The position numbers and the translations under genes are program-made. A stretch of DNA of 64,000 bases from Micropterix aruncella. Taxonomy: Eukaryota > Arthropoda > Insecta > Lepidoptera > Micropterigidae. The DNA is taken from NCBI GenBank assembly GCA_944548615.1, contig OX155964.1:18580653-18644652 (forward strand), read 5' to 3'. Positions within the stretch are counted from its first letter, which is position 1; every line of letters begins with the position of its first letter. Of the stretch, positions 47,973-57,799 are shown one piece after another. The notes under the pieces are model-generated. The model was given only the letters and a program-made list of their open reading frames with translations. It was not told the DNA's origin and ran no database searches.

Positions 47973-48454
47973 ATAAAATCGAAGACTATCGCGGTTGTTT
48001 GACATTATAAATAGGATAGAAAACGAATTTACCGCGTGAAATTTGTAGGACCCGACGTTTCGGTGACGTTGCAGCCGCCGTTGTCTAGGGTAGACTAAAG
48101 AGCTGTCAGTCCGTTGTTTTGCGGGTAGGCCGCAAACCGCTGCCGCCACTGCGTAGGTTATAACGGTGGTGGGGGGCCGGGCTCGGAGCGCGGGAATTTT
48201 TAAAATCCGTCTTGCACACAACACTCACTGTATCCTGTTTTACGTCTTTGCGTTCGGCGTTCTTAAAATGTTCCCGCCGCCCGGCCCCCCACCACCGCTA
48301 TAACCTACGCAGTGGCGGCAGCGGTTTGCGGCCTACCCGCAAAACAACGGACTGACAGCTCTTTAGTCTACCCTAGACAACGGCGGCTGCAACGTCACCG
48401 AAACGTCGGGTCCTACAAATTTCACGCGGTAAATTCGTTTTCTATCCTATTTAT
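47973..48454. mobile_element. Head-to-head GC-rich retroelement insertion, 12-bp target duplication (possibly Penelope-like)
   Basis: AATATGTGTAAG flanks both sides exactly (47961-47972 and 48455-48466). Inside, 48005-48240 is the inverse of 48250-48454 (blocks ACCACCG(T/C)TATAACC, CAGTGGCGGCAGCGG, GTCACCGAAACGTCGGG, CACGCGGTAAATTCG). The arms meet at GTTCGGCGTTC/TTAAAATG near 48262. Variable-length duplication plus inverted duplicate ends is a habit of Penelope-like elements. The ACCC-CTAGACAA...CCGAAAC-GTC-GGGT string (48370-48411) sits where such elements carry a hammerhead. The family call is inference. Confidence 0.6.
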
Positions 48455-48466
48455 AATATGTGTAAG

Positions 48467-49749
48467 GTTCTGGAGACAATAATTTTGATTTGATCAGATT
48501 TTTTTTAGTGATTGGTCCTAAATTAAATATCCTTGCTAACACTTCTTTGGTTAGTTTTCAATACCCCCTTTCACACTGTAATTATTTAGTGCGAATATAA
48601 TAAGTCTTTCGCCATAACGACTTTACTGATTACAAAGCCACTTTTTATCAGTTCCCTCTTTTTTTTTTTTTATAAAGCGATTTTTTTTGTAACAATATTT
48701 TTAATATTATAAAAAAATGCATTTCATTAAATTTTTACCAAAAATTGGGCAACAGAAATCACTTTCTTATAACGTAATTTTACATTTGCATGAAAAAGTA
48801 AAATATATAACATGAAAATTGACATAAAACAGCCGTCTGGTAACGTCAACAATTACAAATTCATATCATACAAGCACGGCGTCGCGTCGTAGGCGTAGGC
48901 CATACACAAATGTGTTCGAGGACATAGGCGTTTTAAAGTTCCTTTATTTTTAAGCGCGATATATGGCGAGCATTACACTCAGCTCGCCACGTCGTTGCAC
49001 AATAAAGTTAATTGGTTATTGAATTAATCATGCAAAAATGCGAAGATGTATCGGGCTTCATTAAGTTGCATCAGCGATGCTACTCGTCGACTTAACGCGT
49101 TTTTTGCTCCATCAACGGAAATGTTATATTATTTTAAATTACCACGAAAAAGACTTGTATACTAAATTATTAAGACAGCTGCAGTAAGCATTGATGAAAC
49201 AGAGAATATGACTGAGTGGATTTTCATATTTCTTAAAAAGATATGAAATAATAACAGAATCATAACTGTCATTTCTTACGCAAGCTGATAGCAGATGGTA
49301 GAGGGTAATTAAGGAGTTGTACAGGCTGTATTACCTGTCATCACTGCGACCAGTCCTTTTGTTATCTTTTTTGTTATTTGTGATCTTTTGTTATTTTGTT
49401 GTTATTTTATATGTTGTTATCTTGTGTTATTTTGTGATCTTTTATTATATACTTCTTGATTTACTTAATCCACGCTGAAACTTCTTATAAATCTGTGAAA
49501 TATTCTAAGTGAGATGTTGCTGACCTCCTAAGGTATTAATATCACCTTTTCCAAGTGACAGAGTCTCTGGTATGCGATCGTTTCACATATTATGCATATT
49601 TTACGCTCTGACATTTCTTTGCAAAATCATCACGTTTCGTCCTCAGCAATTCCCATGTTTTTAAAATAGCAGATCTCTGAACAGTGATCGGTGTAAAGTC
49701 CGATTCGTAGCCTTCACTTTTGCTGAGAGGAAGTAGATTCAATGTCTTT
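48467..49749. other. Unassigned, partly single-copy
   Basis: 48870-49100 is GC-richer and shows no repeat. 49370-49460 has reiterated TTGTTATTTT / TTGTGATCTTTT motifs. No coding sequence is supported. Confidence 0.35.
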
Positions 49750-50090
49750 TTACACGACTGCCCACAAAAAGGAGTGTAATGTGTTTAGGGTTCATGTATG
49801 CATGTTTTCCGTTCCTTTATTCCAGCGTAACTTATAAACGCTTGAACCGATTTAGAAGTGTGTGGTAATGTTAGAATCACTCGCTATGCCATCCCGGGTA
49901 TCATAGGGTACGTGCCATGATCTATTGCTCTCACACATATAAGTAGAAAGCAGCGTCTTCGATATAAATCGCTTTGTTACGTATTGGTTGTGTTATGACA
50001 GTCATCATCTAACATTGTATTTTTTGTTTCTTCTTCGCGGCCGCCAGGAATAAAACCTGTAGGGTCAGTAACAAATAGATTTTTTTAGAA
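49750..50090 (+). repeat. Dispersed repeat E, copy 2
   Basis: Contains the CACGACTGCCCACAAAAAGG start, TTTCCGTTCCTTTATTCC, AAACGCTTGAACCGATTTAG and CATCCCGGGTATCATAGG. The right part (AAGTAGAAAGCAGCGTCTTC to CGCCAGGAATAAAACC) is shared with 21440-21600 in reverse but absent from the copy at 50282, so two subtypes exist. Confidence 0.72.
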
Positions 50091-50281
50091 TAATAATTTA
50101 GCAAAATAGATTATATAAAATGGTTTTTTTATACACTCCACAAAATATTATCGATGTATTAGTGACCGTATTTGCTTCTTACGTATTTATTCCATTCTGA
50201 CGTTTGGAAAAATTATAAAATTACGTAATTGTACTCGGAAAGAAACCAGTATGTGTTTTTCTAAAGAATAGTTCATTAATT

Positions 50282-50930
50282 ACACGACTACCAAACAAAA
50301 AGGAGTGTAGGTAATGCGTTTAGGGTTCATGTATGTATGTTTTCCGTTTCTTTATTCCACCATAAATTCTAAACGCTTTAACCGATTTAGAAGAGTTTGG
50401 TATCGTCAGAATCGTTATGTCATTGGGTGTCATAGGGTATTTAACAGTCCAAATGTCAAATAAATAAATGTCCATATATCCAAATCTCAATAAATTAAGA
50501 TTAATATATCGTAATATAAAATCGAAGCGAAAATCGAAAACCCCGAACTTCAATAGAGACGACGGTTACACACTCTCTTCTACGTGGAACCCTCTTCTTA
50601 AAATGTTCCCGCCGCCGAACGCCGAACGCAAAGACGTAAAACAGGATACAGTGAGTGTTGTGTGCAAGACGGATTTTCAAAATTTCCGCGCTCCGAGCCC
50701 GACCCCCCACCACCGTTATAACCTACGCAGTGGCGGCAGCGGTATGCGGCCTACCCGCAAAACAACGGATTGACAGCTCTTCAGTCTACCCTAGACAACG
50801 GCGGCTGCAACGTCACCGAAACGTCTGGTGCTACAAATTTCACGCGGTAAATTCGTTTTCTATCCTATTTATAAATATATCGTGTTTATTATCAAATGAA
50901 AGGTCTGATTGGGTAGATTATGGACATCAT
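50282..50930 (+). repeat. Dispersed repeat E, copy 3, interrupted by a retroelement
   Basis: The left half (50282-50512) runs to AATATATCGT. The right half resumes with a second AATATATCGT at 50874-50883, followed by GTTTATTATCAAATGAAAGG, the same continuation as at 4975-5005. The 361-bp insert is described separately. This dates the retroelement as younger than repeat E. Confidence 0.85.
50513..50873 (+). mobile_element. GC-rich retroelement insertion, 10-bp target duplication (same family as 47973-48454)
   Basis: Flanked by the exact direct repeat AATATATCGT. The single forward copy contains a reading frame MFPPPNAERKDV...HHRYNLRSGGSG that stops at 50772. It continues with the GACAACGGCGGCTGCAACG / ACCGAAACGTC block and ends CGGTAAATTCG...TATCCTATTTATA, the same 3' end as the other insertion. 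The 3' part of a longer element is implied. Penelope-like is my best guess; a SINE or LINE 3' end is the alternative. Confidence 0.65.
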
Positions 50931-51000
50931 TTTGTATCGGATTTGTTCCGCAGTATGGTTTCTAGTCACACTACAGAATTGTTCTGGTCTTTATGAATAA

Positions 51001-51776
51001 CTAGCTGTTGCCCGCGGCTTCGCTTCGCACACAGTTTCGAATCGATTTGTTAATTTAAGTAGGGTGGGGTTTATTTGCTTTTTTAGACGATACCTTTAGA
51101 TATATAGTGCAAGACGCACGCTATCCCTTCAGATGCACGCTACCTATCTCGTAGACGTACGAGTCTTATTTCTCGCCATCCGCGCCGCCATCTTGCTGCC
51201 GCCCTCTCGGTATTTCGAGGTCCTTGCATGCGTCACTAATTTCATGATATCTCTAAAACAATACCACCTAAAAACATTAAACGGCTAATTTCATCTCTAT
51301 TTAACACTTGTGATGATGTAATAATTTATTTTGGTAATGATTCTTATTTTAGTGCTAATTACTTCAACAAACACTGCCTACGTATTTTTCTTGATTTTTA
51401 CATAAAAGCAGTTATTGCAGCTTAAATATAAAAGTTAGATATTTGCGACTTTTTTATAGATCTTTTTGAGACCGATGTTTCTGTCCTACATTGTTTTCAC
51501 ATATATCAAACCGTTTCATCAGCGCACGCCGATAAAGCGACTCACCAGCTCATTTTTCTCCGACTTAATTTACAAATATTGTAATTTCGTATTGAAAGCC
51601 AAAATTTATCACAATAAAATATAGCCTATAGCACTCGTCAAAAATGGAGCTCTTCATTATAAAAAGAATTTTTGAAATCGGATAACTAGTTTCGGAGATT
51701 ACCCCCTACATGCAAACTTACAAAGTTACAAACATACAAACTTACAAACATTACTTCTTTATAATATCAGTATAGA
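51001..51776 (-). mobile_element. Non-autonomous Helitron, complete, reverse strand
   Basis: On the reverse strand it starts TCTATACTGATATTATAAAG (forward end 51776) and ends with GGGCAACAGCTAG (CTAG at forward 51004-51001). A lies before the start and T after the end, the canonical AT insertion point. 776 bp. The 5' part has the TTTGTAAGTTTGTATG stretch and GAAACTA...CCGATTT box common to arthropod Helitrons. The 3' third matches 1-334. No Rep/helicase coding is present. Confidence 0.9.
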
Positions 51777-52469
51777 TTTGCTCAATCAAAACATTCATTG
51801 CGATATTTTTTCCTGCGATTCAGAGCTCCCAGCTGGCATTGGCATGTGTATGACTGTGTGTGTGTGTGTGCGTGTGACTACTATTGATGACGTCACGGGG
51901 TGCACAGACGTATTTAACATTTAATAATCTAGAGTCTAGGCGATGGTGGCTTAACTCCCTCCCTGTACGCCTACTAAAAAAACCAACCGGACACAGCTTC
52001 ATTCCTATATAATCACAAATTAGTTTCTCCTGAGCGTAGATAAAACCGTTTAGGAAATTGCATTAGCTCCCAATGTGAGATAAGCTTTATAATTATGGGT
52101 AATATATTTTACGGTGTAATTTAACGATAGGCCATTAAACAATATTAACGTTTGTGATCTTAATAAAGTGACGGCGCTGAATATCTAATCATTATTATTG
52201 GAGTTTATGCCATGAAGAACAATCCATGCGAAGAGGCTTAAAGGGGAAGCTGATTATTTGGATGGAATGCCGTTCAGGAATTTATTATTAGGGCCGTGTA
52301 GGAAATTTCTATATTTTTTAAATAATTGTGATAGTCGGACTTAATATAAGTCATAGGGGGTTCGAGAGAGCAATTGTGCTGTCTCGATTTCTTATTGATA
52401 AGTAAGAAAATTAAATAAAAATATTTTGCCTTCTTTATATGAAAAACTGAGATGTAAGTCATCTAGAAC
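51777..52469. other. Apparently single-copy noncoding stretch
   Basis: A short (TG)n tract lies at about 51855-51877. Otherwise no repeat or coding signal is recognised. Confidence 0.35.
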
Positions 52470-53220
52470 TTTCATTATTTAATAATAATAAAACAATTAT
52501 TCGATAAACTTATTGCATTGAAGCAATATCTTACAGCTAAGCTTAAGCTAATGGCAGAACATTTTCTTTTTCTGCATGAATTATTTTGAACATGAACTTT
52601 TACCTCTCCCAACCCTTACAGTAAGCACTGGCGTATTGGAGACTAAAATCATTGAAACTGTTGTTGAAAACATGTCATCGGCCAGAAATATTGTATTTAA
52701 TGTAGTTGTGTTATTTTTGTAGCGCTGTATGTTTTTCTTAATAAATAATTAAATAAATGTTTTGCGGCAGAAATGAGATAAAACTATTATTAAAATCTGT
52801 ATATGTAACTAGGAATGAGATCCAGCAGAAAAAAACATATATTTTTTTAAAGCAATTAGCCTATTATCAATTAACCAATTAAAGCAATTAATGCAATTAA
52901 TAAATTAACCTTTTAATTTTTGTTAATTTTTAACTCTTGGCACCTAAATGTTTACACTTCCACGAAGGTTGGCTTTGGGAGATTGTATTTTAGGCAATAA
53001 GTCCGCCTTTTGTATGTTTTTGTTTCCTAAAATGTGCAATAAAGAATCTCTATCTATCTATCTATCTATCTATCTACCTATAATGAATCAGGTAAGGAAG
53101 AGGGGAGGGGACGAGAGAATTTTATGAGCGTTAAAGTGTCCTTTGAGCCTGCGTTTGAAGAAATACAAACTAGGTTATATAGGCTTTTGTTACTGAGATT
53201 AGTGATTAATCAAAAGTTGA
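52470..53220 (-). repeat. Dispersed repeat J, copy 2, split by LINE tails
   Basis: 53085-53220 and 52470-52580 are the inverse of 37790-37910 and 38010-38115. The ~500 bp between them is LINE-tail sequence, so J is the older layer. The (ATT)n end lies at 52475-52495 on the forward strand. Confidence 0.6.
52590..53080 (+). mobile_element. LINE 3' tails inserted into repeat J
   Basis: Two tail types are seen. The first, 52600-52765, shares TATTGGAGACT and CATGTCATCGGCCAGAAATA with 56060-56190 and ends AATAAATAATTAAATAAAT. The second, 52925-53080, has GGCAATAAGTCCGCCTTTTG, GTGCAATAAAGAATCTC and a (CTAT)n tail at 53050-53080. The latter is the style of lepidopteran LINE 3' ends. No coding part is retained in either. 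Confidence 0.6.
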
Positions 53221-53270
53221 ACATAAAAAACGCTGTTCCTTGACTTTTTCTATTTTCCCGTGTAGTGTTT

Positions 53271-53330
53271 AATATCTGTATCTGTATCTGTATCTGATAT
53301 TAGTGTCTAATATCTGTATCCACCTCGAAA
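53271..53330. repeat. TATCTG minisatellite
   Basis: About six copies of a TATCTG hexamer, partly interrupted. Confidence 0.85.
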
Positions 53331-53377
53331 AATAAAATAGAGGAACTCATTGTAATAAGTAGCGGTCCTATCGATTC

Positions 53378-54103
53378 TAAGAAAAGAGGGAATCTGACTG
53401 CTCACGAGCGGGAAATTATATCAAAGGCGTCGCGGTAACGCGCATATAGACCCCAAGACAAACAGCGGACATTTGGAGATGTCGACTACAACGGGAGAGC
53501 CCGCCATCCCAGAAAGTTTAAACGATAATGATCGTTCTGTCTCCCGTGGGATGAGCGTAGAAGACTTTGGGACGATACGAATCTATCCTCCAGCAAAGTT
53601 ACGAACCCGACAGAGGTCAACACCTTACGGCGAGGCACTAGGAAGGTAACCCAGTGGTTTACCTCGCCCCCTGACTTCCAGTTATGGCAGGATATCTCCA
53701 TCTAAAATTAACCTGCAGGATACCTTCGTCCTGCCGATTGGTTACGGAACCGAAGTCGCCTGTGCGGCCTCTATCTGTTGTATTACAGCGCTAATTCAAT
53801 AATTGAATTACGTCTTTTGCCCGTAATGTCACTAGTGATCGGGTGGCCCTTAGGTTATTTTATGGGTGGCATGACAACAGGTCAACATTCACCCCCGCTG
53901 GTTAGTAGACAGTATATTTCCATAGTCTCCACTTTCCTTCAGTGCACAGCCGATTGGCTGACGCCGCACGGTGCGCAAACCGTCCAGAAGCGCCGTAGAC
54001 CAAAGGGTTCTAATAAAAGAGGGGATCTGACTATTCACGGGCGGGAATTGCTATCAGAGCCGTCGCGATGCCGCGCCTAGGACAGGGGGACTATCCCAAG
54101 ACA
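53378..54103. repeat. GC-rich segment bounded by ~90-bp direct repeats
   Basis: The block AAAAGAGGG(A/G)ATCTGACT, CACG(A/G)GCGGGAA, CGTCGCG and CCCAAGACA occurs at 53378-53465 and again at 54011-54103, 633 bp apart, with ~75% identity by eye. The interior is GC-rich and carries frames on both strands (53486-53701 reverse, 53778-54080 forward; the forward frame has CTADWLTPHGAQTVQKRRR). I cannot identify a protein. Terminal direct repeats around an interior suggest either a decayed LTR-like element or a tandem duplication. Confidence 0.55.
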
Positions 54104-54301
54104 GAAAGCGTACAGAGAGGTCTAATCATGATATGACCCTCAGGAGGAGAAATCAGGCCGGCGTCAGATGGAATCCTAGCGTCCTACCGCAGTGCCTGAC
54201 TATCCCTAACCCGATTCTCATTAGGCCGCACATTAAGCAATGGTTATCTGGCGGGTTCCAGCAAAGTTAAGCTGTAGTTAGATAATTAATCAATTATTCG
54301 T

Positions 54302-54315
54302 TTGCGCATGCGCAA
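54302..54315. promoter_or_regulatory. Perfect TTGCGCATGCGCAA palindrome (NRF1/EWG-type site)
   Basis: A 14-bp perfect dyad that contains TGCGCATGCGCA, the consensus bound by vertebrate NRF1 and its insect homologue EWG. No gene start is recognised nearby, so function is unproven. Confidence 0.3.
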
Positions 54316-54603
54316 TCAGTGAAAGCGGGTGTAGTTAATATTCAAGTGCCTCTTCCTTATATGTCCCTGCCCTAAACATATATGGATGGCTATCGCCTCT
54401 GTGGATAGCCTTTCCGAGAGGAAAAATAGAAATGTTTATCGATCGCTAAATGCGGTAATCTGTCTTGGAGGCGTTTGTTAAATAACTTTTATTGTCAGTA
54501 TATGACTCTCGATGTTTTACCATCATCGATATTAAAATGTAATCCCTTGTTTTGATAAATATATATATATATATTTATATTTCGTAAGATCACTTTCTAA
54601 TGC

Positions 54604-55337
54604 TGGGGCCACACTAACAAAAAACGTCGAGTCCCATTATCGCGATAAATATTGCGGTAATTATAAACGCCTTAAACTGAGTGGCTACAATTGAACGGTC
54701 AACGTCAATGCCAATTCTTGGCATTACAATTAGCGTAATGTTTCTTGAATTTCAAGCAAGATGGACGTTGACGCTGCTACATTGTATTTGATGAGCGTGT
54801 TTTTTTAATTTTATGAATACATTTTATATTTACCGATTCCAAAGTTTTTTTATTTTTATTTAGATGTGTTTTATCATAACCCATTAGGTTTCCTTTTTCT
54901 TTTTAATTTCTTCAATTGTTGTTTTAAATGGTAATAATTCCATTATTTATCGCCAAGTATCGTTTAGTGACGCACGATGCTTGTAACTTTTCTGTCTCGG
55001 ATCTACAAACATGAACAAATTCGAAAGAATTTCGTTTCGTTGCTTGCAGAACTTTGAGAAGCACCATGACTTTCTCGTTAGTCCACTCCATATATTATCG
55101 AAGACAAACACGCGCGATCCCGTCGCGCTCACGGTGCACAATGAAAAACGTAATGTGGCCGCTTCAACGCATTCATTCTCGAGTTAAATCTCTGATGTAC
55201 CGCCACTCGACCTATCGTCTAAAATCAAACAGCAATGTGAATGACGTTGTAAAATTATCGCGGTAAGTCGTGGCTACACTAACTTTAAACGTCCATCATC
55301 GCGATAATTAACGGCGTTATCCATTAGTGTGGCCCCA
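54604..55337 (-). mobile_element. DNA transposon with GGGGCCACACTAA ends, probably PIF/Harbinger
   Basis: Ends are TGGGGCCACACTAA and its exact inverse TTAGTGTGGCCCCA, 734 bp apart, with further subterminal similarity (TTATCGCGAT on both sides). A reverse-strand remnant between them resembles a MADF domain, the accessory DNA-binding protein type found in Harbinger elements. The transposase itself is missing. A clean 3-bp duplication is not evident (TGC left, AAA right), so the superfamily is inferred from the MADF-like part. Confidence 0.7.
54840..55141 (-). pseudogene. MADF-like DNA-binding protein remnant
   Basis: The reverse frame reads KSWCFSKFCKQRNEILSNLF, then DPRQKSYKHRASLNDTWR, a stop, then LLPFKTTIEEIKKKKE and further stops. 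In MADF proteins a 'P.LWd....Y+.+..+..AW..I' block precedes 'EI+KKWk.LR', and spacing here fits. In Harbinger elements such a protein assists nuclear import or DNA binding of the transposase. Three disruptions show it is dead. A chance resemblance cannot be excluded without a profile search. Confidence 0.5.
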
Positions 55338-55542
55338 AAAGAAGAAGTGAGAGGGTGAAGGGAACGGATACCCGAGCGTCGCCGGGTAACATTCCACTAG
55401 TACCCTATATAATCAATGGTTTCAGGCTAATCTAAGTTTTATATTGCGATCACGCGTGCCTGATCAGTCAATCTTGTTTAAATGTACCAACTCGTATCAA
55501 AATAAAGAGTGAGCCAGGGTCGTTTATTCAACAAAAGGTTCC

Positions 55543-55788
55543 TCACTTTGTTGTATGCTCGTCGGTAATAACGGACAGCCCGACAACCGCCTTTATGCCT
55601 TTGATGGCTTCATCGAGCGTGGCTTTGTGGACGCCTTTGACATAATTATCCACCGTTTCGAACTTTAAAATACACAACTCCGGCCAACCATCTCCTTTTA
55701 AACGTATCCTGGCCAGTCATGTTTCGACACGGAGAAATTGTACCTCGTTTGGACTTACGTTTCCACCTTCTCGCACTCCTGACGCCAT
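55543..55788 (-). pseudogene. Unrecognised 82-codon coding remnant with one stop
   Basis: From ATG at 55788 the reverse frame reads MASGVREGGNVSPNEVQFLR, reaches a TGA at codon 24, then continues ARIRLKGDGWPELCILKFET, VDNYVKGVHKATLDEAIKGI, KAVVGLSVITDEHTTK and a proper stop. The continuation over 57 codons, balanced composition and charged/aliphatic pattern look like a real folded protein. I cannot name the family. AATAAACGACCCTGG follows just downstream (reverse strand), possibly a polyadenylation region or LTR. It may be a small element-encoded or captured gene. Confidence 0.4.
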
Positions 55789-56059
55789 AATCAAGGATGT
55801 TATTTACAAAGTCTGATTTACTGGCATACTCACTTATTTTTTGCCTGTGTGTTTACAATCTTCGCTTTAACAAATATCTACACCCTTATAGACAGCCATG
55901 ATACTTATGTCTTAGGAACTATTTGGTTTTTCATTCTTTGTTCTTTAACTTATTTTTAATAAATTAAAAAAGGTTTATATAATGCAGTAAATTTTCTTAT
56001 TATTTGTACTGCACATTAATACTTAAAATCTATTGACACCAATTCCTTCATTTTTCTTT
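55789..56059. other. No recognisable feature
   Basis: AT-rich spacer. Confidence 0.4.
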
Positions 56060-56190
56060 CCTTTTTTCCTCCCAACCCCCACAGTATGCACTGTGAGTAT
56101 TGGAGACTTAACTAATTAAAACTATTGTTGAAAGCATGTCATCGGCCAGAAATATGTTTACCCTGTTAAATAAATAAATAAAATAAATGA
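56060..56190 (+). mobile_element. LINE 3' tail, second copy
   Basis: Shares CAGTATGCACTG...GAGTATTGGAGACT and GCATGTCATCGGCCAGAAATA with 52600-52700, and ends TAAATAAATAAATAAAATAAAT. Confidence 0.65.
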
Positions 56191-57379
56191 TTCATGTACA
56201 AGTAAAAAAAATCGGTTCGGTCACCCCAAGTCTTTCCCGACAAGTAGCAAAGGACTGATTTAATTAGTATAATAATTTCAGAAATAAAATGAATAAGGGC
56301 CCTCTCTCGGCCGGTGGACGAACCCTTTTGGGCTCCTTTACACTACGGCCTCGAACAGTGCGGTTCGTTTCACGGCTAGCTTCGAGTGGCTTAGCGTTAA
56401 TATGAGATTAAAATTTATGACGGAATTTAAATATAATTAGTGTAGCTTCTCTGTGAGGTATTCCAACCAAAATTACAACCAACCAACCATTACAAAAACC
56501 AACCCTATTATCCCCTCCAGACATTTTGTAGATCACCTTATACATACATGATATATACAAATAATACCGGCCTAAAATAATATTGGGGAATTGGAGGGTC
56601 TGGTATACGTTGAAATTAGATGCATTTTCTACTTAAAGTAGCCTTGGTTTAGAAGGACAAAAAAAACATATTTTCCATGATTTTTAAAAAAAATCCTAAT
56701 GGTGAAACCTCATCATTAATCTTTTATATCAGCTTGACTAACATTTGAAAAATAGAAATTTGTTTAGCAATAGTAAAAAAAACTATTTTTAGGGTATTGA
56801 ATTGCATATGTTTCTACCGCTGCAGAAATTAAAGTATCTGTTTCTAAAACAAAAAGTAAACTAGGATATTATTTATTACATGTGTATTTTCTAGATGAAC
56901 TAAATAAAGTAACAAAAATTTATTATTGCTATTATTTTTCAGGGATTTAAAAACACGGTTTTCGCTCCAAAATTTTGTGTTAACTAGTAAAAAAAACATA
57001 TTAAAACATCTTTTTGTGATTTCTTTTAGTTCATATAGAAGATAATTAAATAATCTTCTCTCGATCCGTCAAATAGGTTTTTTAACACCGGCGCAAAACA
57101 GAAAAATATGGTTTTGAAAGTTTAAACGCGCTTAAACTTTTATTAATAGAACAGTAGTAAGTTTTTTACACTTACAGCAATCTGCAACTATCGTTGATTC
57201 TAGAGGTAAAAGATTCATGAAAAAAGATTCCAACTATAAGTTTAAAAAAAAACATGAAAAAATAGGTTTTTTTTGGCCGTCTAAAACAGGCTTCCCTTAA
57301 ATCAAGTAAAAAACAAATTTTACAGAAATAATTACATTTCTCGAAATTGATAGGACTTTGTATGTGGGTAAATATGTTT
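56191..57379. other. AT-rich stretch; short shared block at its start
   Basis: 56290-56345 has CTCTCGGCCGGTGGACGAAC / CCTTTTGGGCTCCTTTACA, seen inverted and diverged at 62660-62705. The remainder has no recognised feature. Confidence 0.45.
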
Positions 57380-57799
57380 TAATCGGATTATAATTGACTC
57401 GCAGATTGTATTGATCCCTTTTAACTTTTTTTATGAGGTCGTTCCAACTGACCGGTGATCTGCCTCTGCTTCTTCTTCCCTTTTCTTGACCCCCAGAAAG
57501 CATTTTCTCCAGATTATCTGCTGACCAATACTGCAGGACCCTTCTCTTGCACAAAGAGGAGAGGCTCACTTGGATGTTGAGTACTTTTAGGATGATTGTT
57601 TGGCGAAGCGTGCTGTCCATGGAATTCCCAGCATTTTACGCCGATGCCTTATCTCCAGTGCATCGATTTTGGTGCGCATCCGAGCCTCCATAGTCCACGT
57701 CTCCGGTGCATAGAGAAAGATCGAGAAAACCAGACCTTGAAACAGCCTTACCTTAGTCCGCTTTTTGACACCTATGACACTCAGTTTTTGCTTAAGCAA
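57380..57799 (-). pseudogene. RTE-type LINE reverse transcriptase C-terminus, frameshifted
   Basis: The first reverse frame (57799 down) reads VKKRTKVRLFQGLVFSIFLY, APETWTMEARMRTKIDALEI, RKMLGIPWTARFAKQSS. A shift near 57605 leads to TIILKVLNIQVSLSSLCKRR, VLQYWSADNLEKML and RRSRGRSPVSWNDLIKK. The order K..+vr..VfsilLYG.EtW, kiDalE...RkmLgIpW, i...sl...R.L, G.RsrGRpp.RW.D.i is the hallmark of RTE-group RT tails. A few residues after VLQY that usually read FGHI.R are deleted. The palm and 3' end are missing. Confidence 0.8.

Noticed and set aside
47955..48224. 89-codon reverse frame and its 113-codon counterpart at 50655-50996 as a conserved gene
   Set aside because: The similarity reflects two copies of the same retroelement 3' region. 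The alternative frame with RYNLRS is at least as plausible, and the frame runs out through the target duplication into flanking DNA.
54526..54575. Short (AT)n tract as a promoter TATA element
   Set aside because: Simple repeat with no coding start or transcript evidence downstream.
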